A stretch of 64,000 bases of DNA. Source: Bipolaris cookei (taxonomy: Eukaryota; Ascomycota; Dothideomycetes; Pleosporales; Pleosporaceae). Positions 10,022 through 22,234 of the stretch are shown here, piece by piece. The notes below the pieces were generated by a model that was not told where the DNA came from, ran no database searches, and was given only the letters and a program-made list of their open reading frames with translations. Each line of letters begins with the position of its first letter. Position 1 is the first letter of the stretch. The position numbers and the translations under genes were made by a program. The stretch covers positions 587,213-651,212 of the forward strand of contig NRSV01000004.1 in the NCBI GenBank assembly GCA_002286855.1, read 5' to 3'.

Positions 10022-11283
10022 ATTGGCTGATTGAAGATGTAGTTTTCAAAAGAGAGTTGGATGTCGAAGTGAACGAACGAAGTGATTTGAGTAGCGAGGA
10101 CGTAACAGTAATCTGCACAGCAGGAGAGATTGTTGTGATAGGAAATTGAGAAAGAATAAGACCCAGACTGGAAATAAGGAAAAAGAGGAAAAAAGAGGAA
10201 AAGGAAGTGAGTGTTTGTGAGCTGGTTGTTGTGTTTGATGACTGATATGGTGCTACCTCAAGTTCATCTTATATATTCAGATGTTTTCTGCTGCCTCAAC
10301 AATTCATTCATAACGGAATAGCTGAATTAGCTGCTATTCTTGCTCATTGCGAATCTGGACCGCCATGGTTTCATGGTATCGCGAGTAGTCGCTGGGCGGG
10401 CCAATGAGAGGCGAGAACCGCGATGTTTGGGAAAATGTCTGAGCTGCCGCACTGATGCACGTCGGCGGCTACAGCATAACAAGTCAACACGCCAAATCTG
10501 GGGAAGCCATACACGTCCGCAGATTCAGAGCGGTACCTGAGGCATGTGGAGCCATGGTTTGATGTCTGCATCGGTTGGACGAGAGACGTTGTTGCGGCTC
10601 TCGTTGTACTTCCGCGGTCCCACACCAAGCTCCCGCCCAACCTCGCGCGCGGGAGCTATCCTCGGAAAGTGTTGAGGCTCAATCAGAATCACGGGAGGTT
10701 GAAACATTGTTCCAAAAGGATCGTTCACGCCCTTGGTGAGGGCGTTGTCCAAGAAACGCTTGCGTTGATGAGAGGACATCGGAACTTGCCACGTCAATGC
10801 TTGCCTATGGAACCAGCATGCGCGCGTATACATTGGTCAGTCATTGATGGAATTAGAAGTCTAGACAATTTTCATGCCCAAATGGTAGAATGAGGCGTGT
10901 TTGCATAGTTGTGCACATAATACTTTCATAGTACGCGCCTGTACGCGTCAGACAGGGAAGTGGGGCATTCCTTAACACAAGAATTCAAGATGAAAGTCTT
11001 GCAAGACATTAGAAACAAGAGAGATTGTGTAGGAGTCTTGCAACGAAGGAGATAGTATCAATGATGGTGACATGACAAGTACGCCTTACGATGGCATACT
11101 CCCCGCTTCCGACCTCGGGTTAGCTAGATGCGGCAGGTCCACGCGACCCAGCTCTTAGATAGTTGGTCGCATACACGCGGCTTCCCGTGATATCTATAGC
11201 CGATAAGAAGAATCCACGGGCTTTAAAACCTCACATGTGGCCTTTGAATGTGTAATCTGCTACTCTCCGAGTTAGCAACAATC
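10022..11283. other. Divergent upstream region with a weak ORF remnant
   Basis: A 1,262-base gap between the starts of the MARVEL gene (minus) and the amidase gene (plus). A purine-rich tract (about 10165-10210) and a minus-strand TATA-like atatataag near 10266-10275 lie upstream of the MARVEL gene. A minus-strand frame at 10525-10833 reads somewhat protein-like (SSHQRKRFLDNALTKGVND) and ends near a possible GT donor, but no family or complete gene model is evident. Confidence 0.4.
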
Positions 11284-13105
11284 ATGGGTCTTTCAGAGTA
11301 CTGGCAACATAAAGCCGACTGGTGAGTTGCTCCGAGCTTCACAAAGCCACTCTACCCCACACACTGCAAGAGAGTGTTGTTAGCTAAATTTCCATCAGCA
11401 AACGTAAGCAGTCGGAGCGCGCTTCAAAGATTGCGTCTCTGCCGGCGCCATATCTGTCTCCTTTGTCTTCTCAGGAGCGTACTATCCTCGGCAAGCCCAT
11501 CCAGGAGCTTGTCCAAGACGTACAGGAGCAAATCACCAGCCCCATTGATATCCTGAGAGCATACGGCAAGGTCGCCGTCAAGGCGCAGGAAAAGACCAAC
11601 TGCGTGACTGAGATCTTGTTTCCAGAGGCTGAGGAATGGGCGGAGAAGGAGGTCAATCTAAAGGGTCCGTTGGCCGGTATTCCGGTTTCGCTAAAAGACT
11701 CGATACAAGTTAAAGGTTTTGACATCTCAGTTGGCTACTCGAGAAACACTGGAAAGCCAGCTACTGAAGATGGAGTCATGGTCAAGCTGCTGAAGGATGC
11801 TGGCGCAGTGCCCTTTGTAAAGACCAATCTGCCCACAACTCTTCTCTCATTTGAATCTACCAACGACGTCTGGGGACAAACCAAGAACCCACACAATGAC
11901 AAATACTCGCCAGGTGGCTCAACAGGTGGTGAGTCAGCGCTGTTGGCATTTGGTGGTAGCCGCATTGGTATCGGATCCGATGTTGCTGGCTCTGTTCGTG
12001 CACCCGCTCATTTCTCCGGATGCTACTCCATACGGTGCTCTACCGGTCGATGGCCAAAAGTAGGCATGAACACCAGCATGGCCGGCCAAGAAGGAATTCC
12101 CAGTGTCTTCAGCCCCATGGCAAGGACACTGAATGACCTGACGTATTTCACACGCAGCTTTATCCAGATGAAGCCCTGGAAATACGACTACACAGTCCAC
12201 CCGATAGAATGGAGGGAAGAAGTCGAGACGGAATATAAGGAGAAGAAGAAACTACGCATCGGTATTATGCGAACAGACCACGTTGTAGACCCATCACCTG
12301 CATGCGCACGCGCTCTAGACCAGACTGCACAAGCACTTGCAGCCGAAGGCCACGAAGTCTTTGACGTTGAGCCACCATCGCCCTACAAAGCCCTGCAGAT
12401 CGCATCCCAACTGCTCCTCAGCGACGGTGGTGGCGTCTTCCTGAGCCACTTCCGAACCGGCGAGTGGAACGACCCCGGTGCCGCACAAATGGTCAAGTAC
12501 ATGCGTCTACCACGTTTTATAAAGTACATCCACTACTTATACCTCAAATACATTAAGGGCGATTCCATCTGGGCTGGTCTACTCCGAGACTGGCATCCAA
12601 AGTCTGCACATGAGCACTGGCAGCTTGTAGGCAAGCGCGAAGCTTTCAAGCAAAACTTCTTTCAGTGGTGGGAGGAAAAAGCGAAAATGGATGTCATGCT
12701 CACGCCGCCAAACGCGACACCTGCTGTGCCTCATGGCGGCATGCACGATGCAGTCAGCAGCTGCGGTTACACATTTTTATTCAATCTAGTAAGTTTGCGC
12801 TACTTCGGCCCCTCTGTTACATGCTGACAGTTATCAAGCTCGACTATTCCGTGGGAGTCATCCCTGTAACGCATGTTGATGCTAAGAAGGACGCTCTTCC
12901 TCCCAAATTTCAGCTGAAGAAGCTGAACGGTGTTGCACAGGGTGCATACAAGCATTATGATGCTGAGAAGATGGAGGGCCTGCCCGTGGCTGTGCAGGTT
13001 GTGGCACGGAGACTGGAAGAGGAGAAGGTACTTGCGATTATGGAGAGGGTGGAGGATGCATTGGATAAGCATGGTGGTCGTTATGAGCTCTTGGAGATAG
13101 ATTGA
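11284..13105 (+). CDS. Amidase signature family enzyme (FAAH/acetamidase-like)
   Basis: Three exons: 11284-11321, 11399-12788 and 12839-13105, giving 564 residues, a normal length for fungal amidases. The Ser-cisSer-Lys triad is readable: Lys in PVSLKDS, cis-Ser in PGGSTGGESALL, and nucleophile Ser in GIGSDVAGSVRAPA. The C-terminal exon carries LDYSVGVIPVT and GLPVAVQVVARRLEEEKVL, typical of the family. It hydrolyses carboxamides; substrate (short amide or fatty-acid amide) cannot be told. There is no signal peptide or obvious membrane segment. Exon 1 is tiny (MGLSEYWQHKAD) but frame and family position support it. The introns of 77 and 50 bp are canonical. Confidence 0.9.
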
Positions 13106-14141
13106 AAAGATGATTTCATGGGCGGATGCGTTGGAGAAAAAATATACCAGCAATTAGCGTGTTGTTTTGGCACTTTCCGAACATCATCGAATTAAAATAT
13201 GTAGATACAGATGGCACTTCACTTCTCTCTATTTCCCGAAGGCTGATATGATGTTGCACAACTAGATCACGTGTTGAGAACAAGCATTGCAGATAGTGGA
13301 TGCTTACAGAACCTGTTCCTCGATTAGCAATGTTCAGGATGATTAGTATTCAAGAAGGGTGGTATAAAAGGCAGAACCAACAGCGTAGCTTTTTGAGCGC
13401 CTTATCTCGCTTTCTCCATTCTTGTTTCAGTCAAGATCAACCCCAACCATTGCATTTCCTGATATGATATGAATCCCAATCTCTTGCCTATTTCAGAGCT
13501 CATGTCTCAAAAGCCTCATGCTGCTCTGTTAATCCCACGCTAATAGTATCTATACCGCCTCCGCTACCAGAGCAACCCCTACCAAAAGCCATGCACGACA
13601 CGACGCACACGCCCACCGGATCTAGGTACATGATTCGCGAATGATTTGGAATACCATATGCCTAGCACCAACACAAGCATCCATCCCACAATTCCACGCA
13701 CACCATAAGAGCCAGAGCCGCATCGCGCGCCGCATCTTCCCGCCTCGTCGTGCCCCGTTTTTGTCATAGGGCGCTCAACATCCCCCTTACGTCTCTCGAA
13801 TCCCGTCTCAAAGCGATGATTACCTCCAGTGCAAACGCGCCTTTGTTCGCTGGTTGCAGGAAAAATATCTCTTATGTAGCTTCCTTCTCTTTCTGTGTTC
13901 TTGAGCCATAGTAGATCCAGTGCAGATAAGCAATGACCCGCCAAGTCTTTGATCCGGGACAACACGCTCAAGAGGTCGAGCAGTAAAGACGTGGATTAAA
14001 AATAAAAAAAACATGTCGTGCAGCTACATAAGATATTTGCCTTTCCCTTCCTCTCGAGAGGACCTTGCTGGAAATTCTACATTGGCCTATTTTTATACTA
14101 CGTACCTATCTCGCACTTGATTTGAGGATCTATTGAAGACG
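13106..14141. other. Intergenic with an orphan TATA-like site
   Basis: A 1,036-base gap between two plus-strand genes. A TATAAAAG at 13363-13370 is followed by about 100 bases of CT-rich sequence, resembling a core promoter, but the next plus-strand ATG (near 13467) opens only a 24-codon frame. A 130-codon minus frame (13971-13579) has one hydrophobic stretch but no family; I do not call it. Confidence 0.4.
13363..13370 (+). promoter_or_regulatory. Orphan TATA-like box
   Basis: The sequence TATAAAAG stands alone about 780 bases upstream of the GFA gene. It would be a normal core promoter element, but no clear coding gene starts in the next 200 bases. It could drive a noncoding RNA or a long 5' UTR. 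Confidence 0.3.
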
Positions 14142-14665
14142 ATGATGGACTTTAAGGCATCGTGCTACTGCAAGCAGATGGAGTGGACGGCGACGCTGCA
14201 GCCGGATCAGCAGGCCCATATTGTTTGGTGAACTTGAATTGGAGATAATGGAGGGGAACTCGAGTACTGATGAGGAGAAACTGCAACTGTAACTCTTGCA
14301 AGGAGCTCTCCGGTGCGACATACACGTTCATCCAGGCCATCCCCGCCGAGGCGCTTAAGATTACAAAAGGCGATGACTTAGGCAAGTACACACACAAGGA
14401 TGACTCTAGCTAAAGTTGCCACTGCGTACGTTGTTTTTCATCCCAGTCTAGCGGATATGCATGCTGACGGTTACTTTTGGAATAGTTTTGCTGCAAGAAC
14501 TGCACCGCGCACGTATACCACCAGCAAGTGGTCCTCGGCCCAGACCACATCGTTCTGAGGATCGTACTGCTGGAGCAGGGAATTAAGTACTTCAAGCCTG
14601 CTGCGGAGATCTTTGGCAGGGACTGCTTGCCGTGGGAGAAGGAGGTTGCGAACACGATATATTGA
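14142..14665 (+). pseudogene. GFA/CENP-V domain gene with an in-frame stop
   Basis: Three exons can be placed: 14142-14227, 14275-14425 and 14486-14665, 138 codons before the terminator. The frame is continuous through both introns, and the domain is readable from end to end: SCYCKQMEW, CNCNSCKELSGATYTF, ITKGDDLGKYTHKDDS, CCKNCTAHVYHQQVV and AAEIFGRDCLPWEKEVA. The zinc-binding Cys set of the glutathione-dependent formaldehyde-activating fold is present. Codon 75 (TAA at 14411-14413) is a stop inside the conserved linker, where relatives have a Lys or similar residue. The donor GTACGT after it is strong and the third exon is conserved, so this is either a recent pseudogene, a strain-specific null allele or a sequence error. 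Read-through is possible but unproven. It is convergent with MsrA, only 73 bases away. Confidence 0.7.
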
Positions 14666-14738
14666 ATATTGAGATAGGTATCATGATACTGCAGTCTCCT
14701 CTTCCCCTTTGGTATCTAACTTTCACTTGATCCACCTC

Positions 14739-15440
14739 CTAATCCTCAAGCGGCGGGAATTTTCTCAAAAAGTGACTTGGGCATTCGTAACCGCCTGGAT
14801 TATGGTCCAAATATAGTTGATGATACTCCTCGGCGTCCCACCACTTGCCCGCAGGCAGAATCTCTGTTGCTACAGCGCCCTTCCACCATTGCTTGTTTAC
14901 TTTGTCTGTGACATCGCGTGCAATCTTCTCTTGCTCGGCGTCGTGGTAAAAGATAGCTGAGCGGTATTGGGTGCCAACGTCTGGACCCTGACGGTTTGGC
15001 GTTGTGGGATCATGCATTTTGTAGAAGAACTCTAGTAATGAGCGATAGGTTACTTTGGTCGGGTCATATACTACTTGTAGTGCTTCAGCGTCTGTGTTTG
15101 CTCATGTGTTAGTATAAACTATTTTCTGATCTATTTTTACCCAAATCTCGGTCGCACAACTATAGCAGGCCAAACCACACAGAAAGCAAATACACATACG
15201 GCCTGTCCTTCCACTGCACACAGCTCTGTATCCTGGGTTCTCGGTGTCGCCGCCAATGTAACCAACGCGCGCATCGTACAGACCCTTGTCCTTGTACTCT
15301 TTGCGATACATATGCTCGACACCCCAGAAACAGCCCGCTGCGAGGGTGGCGGTGTGTGCGCCCGAGGGCACGGTCATGGGCTGCGCGGGCGCGTTGGACA
15401 TTGTGCTGAAGGGCCGCAAAAGCTTGGTCAGAAAGGACAT
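14739..15440 (-). CDS. msrA: Peptide methionine sulfoxide reductase MsrA
   Basis: Two exons: 15440-15200 and 15091-14739, giving 197 residues. The catalytic GCFWG motif (TLAAGCFWGVEHMY) is intact, and YDARVGYIGG, ALQVVYDPTKVTYRSLLEFF and GPDVGTQYRSAIFYH are diagnostic of MsrA. The enzyme reduces the S epimer of methionine sulfoxide in proteins and in free form, using thioredoxin. The first ATG adds a basic, Ser/Leu-rich leader (MSFLTKLLRPFSTMSN) that looks like a mitochondrial presequence, and a second ATG 13 codons later would give a cytosolic form; dual targeting is my inference. The 108-bp intron has GTATGT..ACAG borders. Confidence 0.93.
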
Positions 15441-17806
15441 GGAAAAGAGGGCAGGGAGGAGGGTTACAAGGAAGAGGATAAGGGACTTCAGGATGGCGGG
15501 GCTTGTTGTGGGAGGATATGAAGAAAAGGAAATGAATGGATTGCGATATGTCCGCCGCTTACAAAACGGACAGAGGCGGCGGCGATGATGCCATGATTAG
15601 AATGGACAAATCGAGGGAGGGGTTGCTTCAGCCACACATGTGGCGGTGCATGGCGGCGTGGCGGGGTCGACTATCGAGCTGTCAGTTCCTCCAGCTTGGT
15701 CAGCTTTGGCTTGTACCTTATCTTCTGTTCGACGAGTATTGCTTTGACCATCACGTCCTCCGCTTTTCATCGTTTTTGCCCTGTACCTCTTGACACGTCG
15801 CTATATATTGTGGCTCCTGCGCACATTGGATGCACTTCTCCGCTTTGCCAGGTTTGTACCTTTATCCGGACCTTAGTCGGTAGAAATCGTCCTATGCCGA
15901 CTGGGAAAACACAAAACACCTGCTTGTCACGCCCTGGCCAGTCTCCATTGGACACTCATCGCGTATCGCTGACCGAATCTGCAGTCGAGCAGTCAGGGTT
16001 TGTCTTTGCGTTACCTGCCGCTGCTGGTGCTGCTGGAAAAAAACCTTGGCTTGCTGGAAGATCTGGACGCTCATCCTTCAAGCCACACTACCCTTGCTGG
16101 CTTCCCGCTCATCTGGGGATGGCCAATAGGAATAGTTTGCGACAAACAAGTGCTGGGCGTGTATCAGCCTCCCCCAGACGTCTTTCGTCCCTTCAGTGCT
16201 TTCTTTCACCCATTGTTATATGTGCACTGAACAATCGACTACTCCTCATCGCAAATAAATGGAGCGGAACTCCCCGACCTGTATCCCTCTCTCATTTGAC
16301 AACCCAATGATAAACTTTCCTTATATATCTGGCTCGACCTATCATCCTGGTCATGACATCCTGACAGACCTTGTGTAATCAACGCTCAATTTATTTGACC
16401 AGGACCTTCTCGTTGGCTGCATATCCAGCTCTTGAACCGGCAGTAGTCGTTCCTCAGCTCGTACGATGCCCCAGCTGTCGTGGCGTACCACCAAGTTGCC
16501 GCATGCATTCAGCAGCAGCATCCTACATGCATCGTGACCAGCCATTCCCTAAGTATTTTTGGACCTGTTTCCAGACTCTAGAATCTGCCCCTGCAGGATA
16601 TCGTGTTCGCTAAAATTGATTAAAGGCAGGGTCGCGAGCAGCGATGGAGCGACAAGCTTTAATCTAAAGTTAATCTAGCCGCCAAGAAGCAAGTCCTGTT
16701 GCTCCATTCACGATATCAATATGCTGTCATCCTCTGTACATGACAACCACCGAACGGCTCCACCAGACGGACACGATGGACCCGCAAGTTCCGTACATTT
16801 TACCGCCAGCGTATTGCCGACGGGATGGACTGATCAAAGCCGCCACCTGTTTACATATGTATCCCCCTGCTATATTCCCAAGACTCTTACCCAGCTTCCA
16901 GGCCCGTGTTTCTATTCTAGGTCTGACTTCCCGAGGAAATATACTCACTTCAATTCTATCTCAATCTATCCCCACTGTACTCGCCGCGGGAATTCTGGAT
17001 GCGAGATGGAAGCGAGCATGTGACCCACCGTTCGAGCAAAAGTTTGGTACACTAACTATCACCTGATGTGTGAAAGCTATGGGTTCCATGACATCTATAC
17101 CCCCGTTTCTCGTATCCATCATCTAACGGTCCTATCTATCCACGCGACAGAGTCGTACAGGTACAAGAGTTCGGTACTGTCGGGAGTCAGATTCTGTACC
17201 ACTCGTCACTGCAAAAGAAGCACTTGGAGCAAGGTTCAGGTACTCTGACACCCGTAAGGTTGGAATCTTGGCATGTGATTGTCATCCAAACAGGAATAGT
17301 GCCTTGAAGCAGGATATACGGTGAAAGGCCGCTATCATGCCATATTGATCTGGACAAGTATGGTGCTTTGGAGAAGGTGTCCGATAGGAGGACGCTATCG
17401 CGTACCCCAGATATTAGTTCCAGCCATACAGAGGAGTTACAGTTACTACAGCGGAAACAACTTACAGCTTGGCAATGGATACAATACCTCAGCTGAGCAG
17501 AATATCGAGTCCTAGTCCTATGAGAGCAAGTGGGCGTTTTGTTCAGCCGTTTTTCGATATTACAGCCGGCACTTGGCAGCAGTTATCGTGCTCAGTAGGT
17601 TGCTGGCGAATCTCACGAGATTGTTGCTACGGTGCTGGCCGCCGCACTTGCGGGAAATGAGAAGATGCCGGCTGAAGGGTATATAATCTGGCCCATTTGC
17701 CCATTTGCCCATATGATCGTCACTCAGCTTCCACTCCGAGCACATTCTCCCATATCAATACCTCCACTTTTTGTAACACAGAAAGATTATCAATCAATCG
17801 CCCAAC
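15441..17806. other. Long intergenic region, no supported gene
   Basis: A 2.4-kb divergent gap between MsrA and the DUF4360 gene. Open frames exist on both strands (the longest, 15696-16310 plus, 204 codons) but they show no domain, no signal and no splice-supported continuation. Apart from the TATA box of the DUF4360 gene I see nothing defined in it. Confidence 0.45.
17680..17687 (+). promoter_or_regulatory. TATA box of the DUF4360 gene
   Basis: TATATAAT lies about 120 bases before the ATG at 17807, a normal fungal spacing. It is followed by tandem cccatttg units (about 17691-17711) and a CT-rich leader. Confidence 0.5.
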
Positions 17807-18543
17807 ATGAAGTGGCTCTTGGCTCTCCTTCCTCTCGCGGCAGCAGCACCTGCCATGCCGACCGTCGAGCTTGGTGATGCTCCACCGGCAGGTTCGGTAG
17901 GCTTCTTGCTATACACAAGAAATCAGAGGACACATAGCTTACACAGGACAGGTTACCATCCGCGGTGTCAGCTATGGAGGAACTGGCTGCCCACAGGGAA
18001 CCATGAGCTCCCAGATCAGCAGTGACAGGACTGTCGTCACACTCATCTTCGACTCCTACATTGCTTCAATTGGTCCCGGTATCGCCGTCACTGAGCAGCG
18101 TAAGAACTGCCAGCTGAACGTGGACATCAAATACCCCGGAGGCTTCCAGTACTCTATCCTGTCTGCCGACTACCGCGGTTACTCTGCCATCCAAAAGGGT
18201 GTCACTGGCACACTCAAGTCAACCTACTACTTCTCTGGCCAGACTGCTCAGGTAAGTCTACAGTGTGATGTGAGGCGCTAAGAACTAGCTCTAACGCCGT
18301 CTCCAGACCAGCACCCAATACACATTCGAGGGGCCCGCCAACGGCGACTACCTTAAGCATGACACTGCCGATAGCACGTCGGTTGTGTGGTCGCCTTGCG
18401 GCACTACTGGCATGCTTAACATCAACTCGCAAGTCCGCCTGACTAGCTCCAACGCCAGCGCCACTGGTCTGCTCACCACCGATTCTACTGATCTCAAGTT
18501 CACCCAAGTTGTGTACGTGCAGTGGCAGAAGTGCACCGCGTAG
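17807..18543 (+). CDS. Secreted DUF4360-family protein
   Basis: Three exons: 17807-17896, 17952-18251 and 18307-18543, giving 208 residues. A clear signal peptide (MKWLLALLPLAAAAPA) is followed by the mature domain starting VTIRGVSYGGTGCPQGT. Four cysteines (GCPQ, KNCQLN, SPCGTT, QKCTA) are positioned to form two disulfides, and FDSYIASIGPG with QLNVDIKYPGGFQYS are DUF4360 hallmarks. Function of the family is unknown; such small secreted proteins are abundant in plant-associated fungi and some are effector candidates. A TATA box about 120 bp upstream supports the start. All introns are about 55 bp and in frame. Confidence 0.88.
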
Positions 18544-19084
18544 ATGGCTGATTGCGGTTGATGCAGGCCCAAGAACCTAACTAGCTGGATAAGTGTGAAT
18601 GGGCCATGGGAGCTGAGCGTTGAAGATCTTGCGTGGAGGAGGTGTCGTGGCGATGATTGGACGATTTGATGGCTTGCTTGTTTATATTTTCATGTCTGTA
18701 GTTACTTGAATGAGATGCGCATCTCTCACTACTTTTATATGCTGCTATGGCAAACAATAATCTGATGATATGTACTAGAGATGGAGTGGAAGGTGGTGGC
18801 AATGTGCCAGTGTAGGTCATGAGACGAAACTAGCCTCTGCCATACGTCGGAAAAGGTGGAGATGGGAGGCCGGTCTTGGCATTCAGGGTCGTTGTTGCCC
18901 TATCCGAGACCCCTGTCTGTTTACTATAGCCGTGCGTCAGACAACAGAAGTTGAGGAGCAGTCCAACACCGTCATTGAACCCACCAGTCAGCCACACCAC
19001 CACTCCTTACTTGCGGCGTGCTACTCAATATCTGACGCTGTATAGCATAACTGACGTTTCATTTCACATCCCCACGGCGCAACC
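18544..19084. other. Intergenic, tandem plus-strand genes
   Basis: This 541-base gap holds the 3' UTR of the DUF4360 gene and the kinesin promoter. No gene is seen. Confidence 0.5.
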
Positions 19085-22000
19085 ATGGCCGCTGCGGGCG
19101 CGTCCTCCATCTCCGTCACCGTACGAGTCCGCCCTTTTACCATTCGAGAGGCAGCCCAGGTGACGCGCAATGACGACCAAACTCTGTTTCTCGGCGATGG
19201 CTCGCTGGCCGGAGTGCCTGCACCAAAAATTCACAAGGGCATCCGGCCGGTGATCAAGGTCATGGATGAAAAGTGCCTGTATGGCAATTCAGGAGTACCA
19301 CGCCAGTATTGAGCTAACATGGTTTCAGGATATTCGACCCCCCAGAAGACAGCGCTATACATAGATTCGGCCGTTCAACAACCGGGCCTCAAGGCAAGCG
19401 AGCAAAGGACCAAACGTTTGCATTCGACCGAGTATTCGACGACACAACTTCCCAGAGTGATGTATACGAAGCCACGACTAAGCCTTTGTTGGATAGTGTG
19501 CTTGAGGGATACAATGCAACCGTCTTTGCATATGGTGCCACAGGATGTGGAAAAACACATACCATCACGTATGTCTATACACACCGCCGTTTAACATGGG
19601 AGGGGCAGAACTGACCTGTAACCAGTGGAACATCACAGCAGCCCGGCATAATCTTCCTCACTATGCAAGAACTCTTTGAAAAGATTCAAGAAGTGCAGGA
19701 TGAAAAGGCCACTGAGATTACACTCTCGTACCTAGAGATCTACAACGAGACGATTCGCGACTTGCTGGTGGAAGGTGGTAGCAAGCATGCCCTGATGCTG
19801 CGGGAAGATGCGAACCAAGCAGTTTCTGTAGCTGGCTTATCAAGTCACAGGCCGCAAAATGTTGGTCAAGTTGAATTTGTGTGAATCGCCCTTAATTGCT
19901 GACAAGACGTAGGTTCAAGAAGTCATGGATATGATTGTTCGCGGTAATGAATACCGAACCATGTCTCCTACCGAAGCCAATGCTACCTCGTCCCGATCTC
20001 ATGCCGTTCTCCAAATCAACGTCTCGTCTAAAGACCGCAATGCCTCCGTTAATGAGCCCCACACTATGGCTACGCTCAGTATCATCGATTTGGCAGGAAG
20101 TGAGCGAGCTAGCGCTACCAAAAACCGTGGAGAGCGACTGACTGAGGGTGCCAATATCAATAAGTCTCTTCTCGCATTGGGAAGCTGTATCAATGCCCTG
20201 TGCGATCCGCGGAAACGCAACCACATCCCGTATCGTAATTCGAAGCTCACCCGATTGCTCAAATTCTCGCTCGGAGGCAACTGCCGCACTGTCATGATTG
20301 TTTGTGTCAGTCCTTCAAGCGCCCATTACGATGAAACACAAAACACATTGCGCTATGCCAACCGTGCGAAGAATATCCAGACCAAGGTCACCAAGAACGT
20401 TTACAACGTCAACCGCCACGTCAAAGACTACCTAGTCAAGATTGACGAGCAAAGACACTTGATTGAAGAATTGATGAAAAAGCAAAAGGATTTTGAGGGT
20501 AGTGCATTCATCAAATACCAAAAGCAGAGCGAGAAGAAGGACGGTATTCTACGGGATGCTATCATACGTTTACGTCAAGCCTATGCGGATTCGGAGCCCG
20601 AACGTCGAGAGCGATTCAACATGTCCAAGACACTGAAGCAAGCTGAAAAGCGCATCTCGCTCATCTCTTCCTGGATTGCAGCATTCGACAACGTCAGAGA
20701 TATCAGGGAGAACGAAGAGATGCCATCGCAAATCACTGCGATGAGGGACACTGCGGTCGGGATTTCAGCGGAGCTTGAACAAACCAGACAGCATTGCCAC
20801 CGCCGTTTGGAGCGTACCAACTGGACAAGTAAAATGGACACTGCCCTCCAAGTAGGACTGAGGGGTCTGGCAGAGGTGGACAACAATGCCGATGGTCGTG
20901 ACGCTGCCAATCTGACAAGAGAATATGAACTGCTCAAGTCGAATGCAGACCGCGAACTCTTCAATGCTCTGCTTGACCAAGAACGAGGTGGTGACGCTGC
21001 CATTGTCCAAGTGCTTGTTCAAGCGCACATTGAAACTGTTGCAATTCTAAACCAGATTACTCAAATGGACGAAGCCGACGCAGTCGCCGCCGCACGAAAA
21101 TTGCTGACCAAGATCATGAACGCGTGCACAACTGCCACCTCACAAGCTATTCGTCCAGATGGCGGTTTGTCGATCGCTGGATTCTCTGAATCCAACTATA
21201 AGGGCACGCCGAAGCGAAAGAAGCCTATCAACATCATAGAACCCTCTCCAATGCGTCCATTAGCCTTACCGACACTAGCCGATGCGTCCCATCTCACTGT
21301 ATCACCCGCAAAAGCGTCGCCACGCCGAAAGAAGCTCATGACTGGAGTGAAGAAGGGTATCCAGTTTTCTCCTATGAAGAAGAAGTCGCCCTCGAAGATT
21401 AAGCGAGGAGTGCGGTGGAGAGACGATACTGAGAACGGCACGCTTGCGGAGTTCCAGAAGACACCTGAGCATGTTGAAGGTACCCCAACCACCACCTCAA
21501 TCGACGTGCCGCAGCCAAACTTCTCCGCTCCCGCTCCCGCTCCCGCTCCCGTACCAAGACTAGATGGAAGCAGCTCTTCGCCCATACCCACACCGCCAAG
21601 GGCGTCTGTGGATCTCAAAGGTACATCGCGATTTGCGGTTGGCGCCCTTTCGAAACGGTCCGACGGTTCGCCTACCTCCCGCATTCCCGCCCTATACACC
21701 TCGGATTCTGATAGCGCATCTCCTCTACGCGAGATTGCCAGCAATCCGCGTGGTTCTGGGTTGAGTCACGTACAGAGCGCATCTTCTGATGCTGCGGCTG
21801 AGGCAGATAGTGGTAACTCAAGCTCAGAAGGAGAAAAGTGGACAGCATCGGATGCACGCAAGATTGGCCACGCAATTAGGCGGCGCTCTTCTACAAATGC
21901 AGGCTCCGTACCAATCAGCCGCGCTCATCGCCGCCGCAGCCCAACAGCAGCGACCATTGGAAGTCCGCCTGGCGAGAACTCACTTCTATCTGCGGGTGCA

Positions 22001-22234
22001 GCACGTCGCATGGTCAAGTCCAACCATGACGCTGACTGGAAACACAGCGTACTCAGTCCGCGAGTCACACCCATCATGAAAGGTGCTGCGAGACGTACTA
22101 CCGTAGCTAATGGTGACGACCGACCACGGGAGGCACCGGCAAGCCTAAGCTCGCGAGCACCTGTTCGCATTACCAGTGGCTCTTCTGCGAGAGGTGCTAG
22201 CCTGATGCCTAACTCTAAGGGCGTTTGGCGTTGA
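19085..22234 (+). CDS. KIP3: Kinesin-8 motor protein (Kip3 family)
   Basis: Four exons: 19085-19278, 19329-19568, 19626-19860 and 19913-22234, giving 996 residues. The N-terminal motor has the P-loop GATGCGKTHT, switch I NATSSRSH, switch II DLAGSERA and the YRNSKLTRLL and YANRAKNI neck region. The motor ends near residue 370 and is followed by coiled-coil helices and a Ser/Pro/Arg-rich tail with a PAPAPAPVP run. Family placement rests on the motor start, the insertion pattern and the ANRAKNIQTKVTKNV neck. Kinesin-8 motors walk to microtubule plus ends and limit their length, acting in spindle and nuclear positioning. The donor of intron 3 (GTTGGT at 19861) is weak; GTTGAA nine bases later is an in-phase alternative. 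Start context (accATGg) is good. Confidence 0.9.

Noticed and set aside
13579..13971. A 130-codon minus-strand frame with one hydrophobic stretch
   Set aside because: A single possible membrane segment in otherwise random-like sequence is not enough.
15696..16310. A 204-codon plus-strand frame in the 15-17 kb gap
   Set aside because: No domain, no typical start context, no splice-supported extension, irregular composition.
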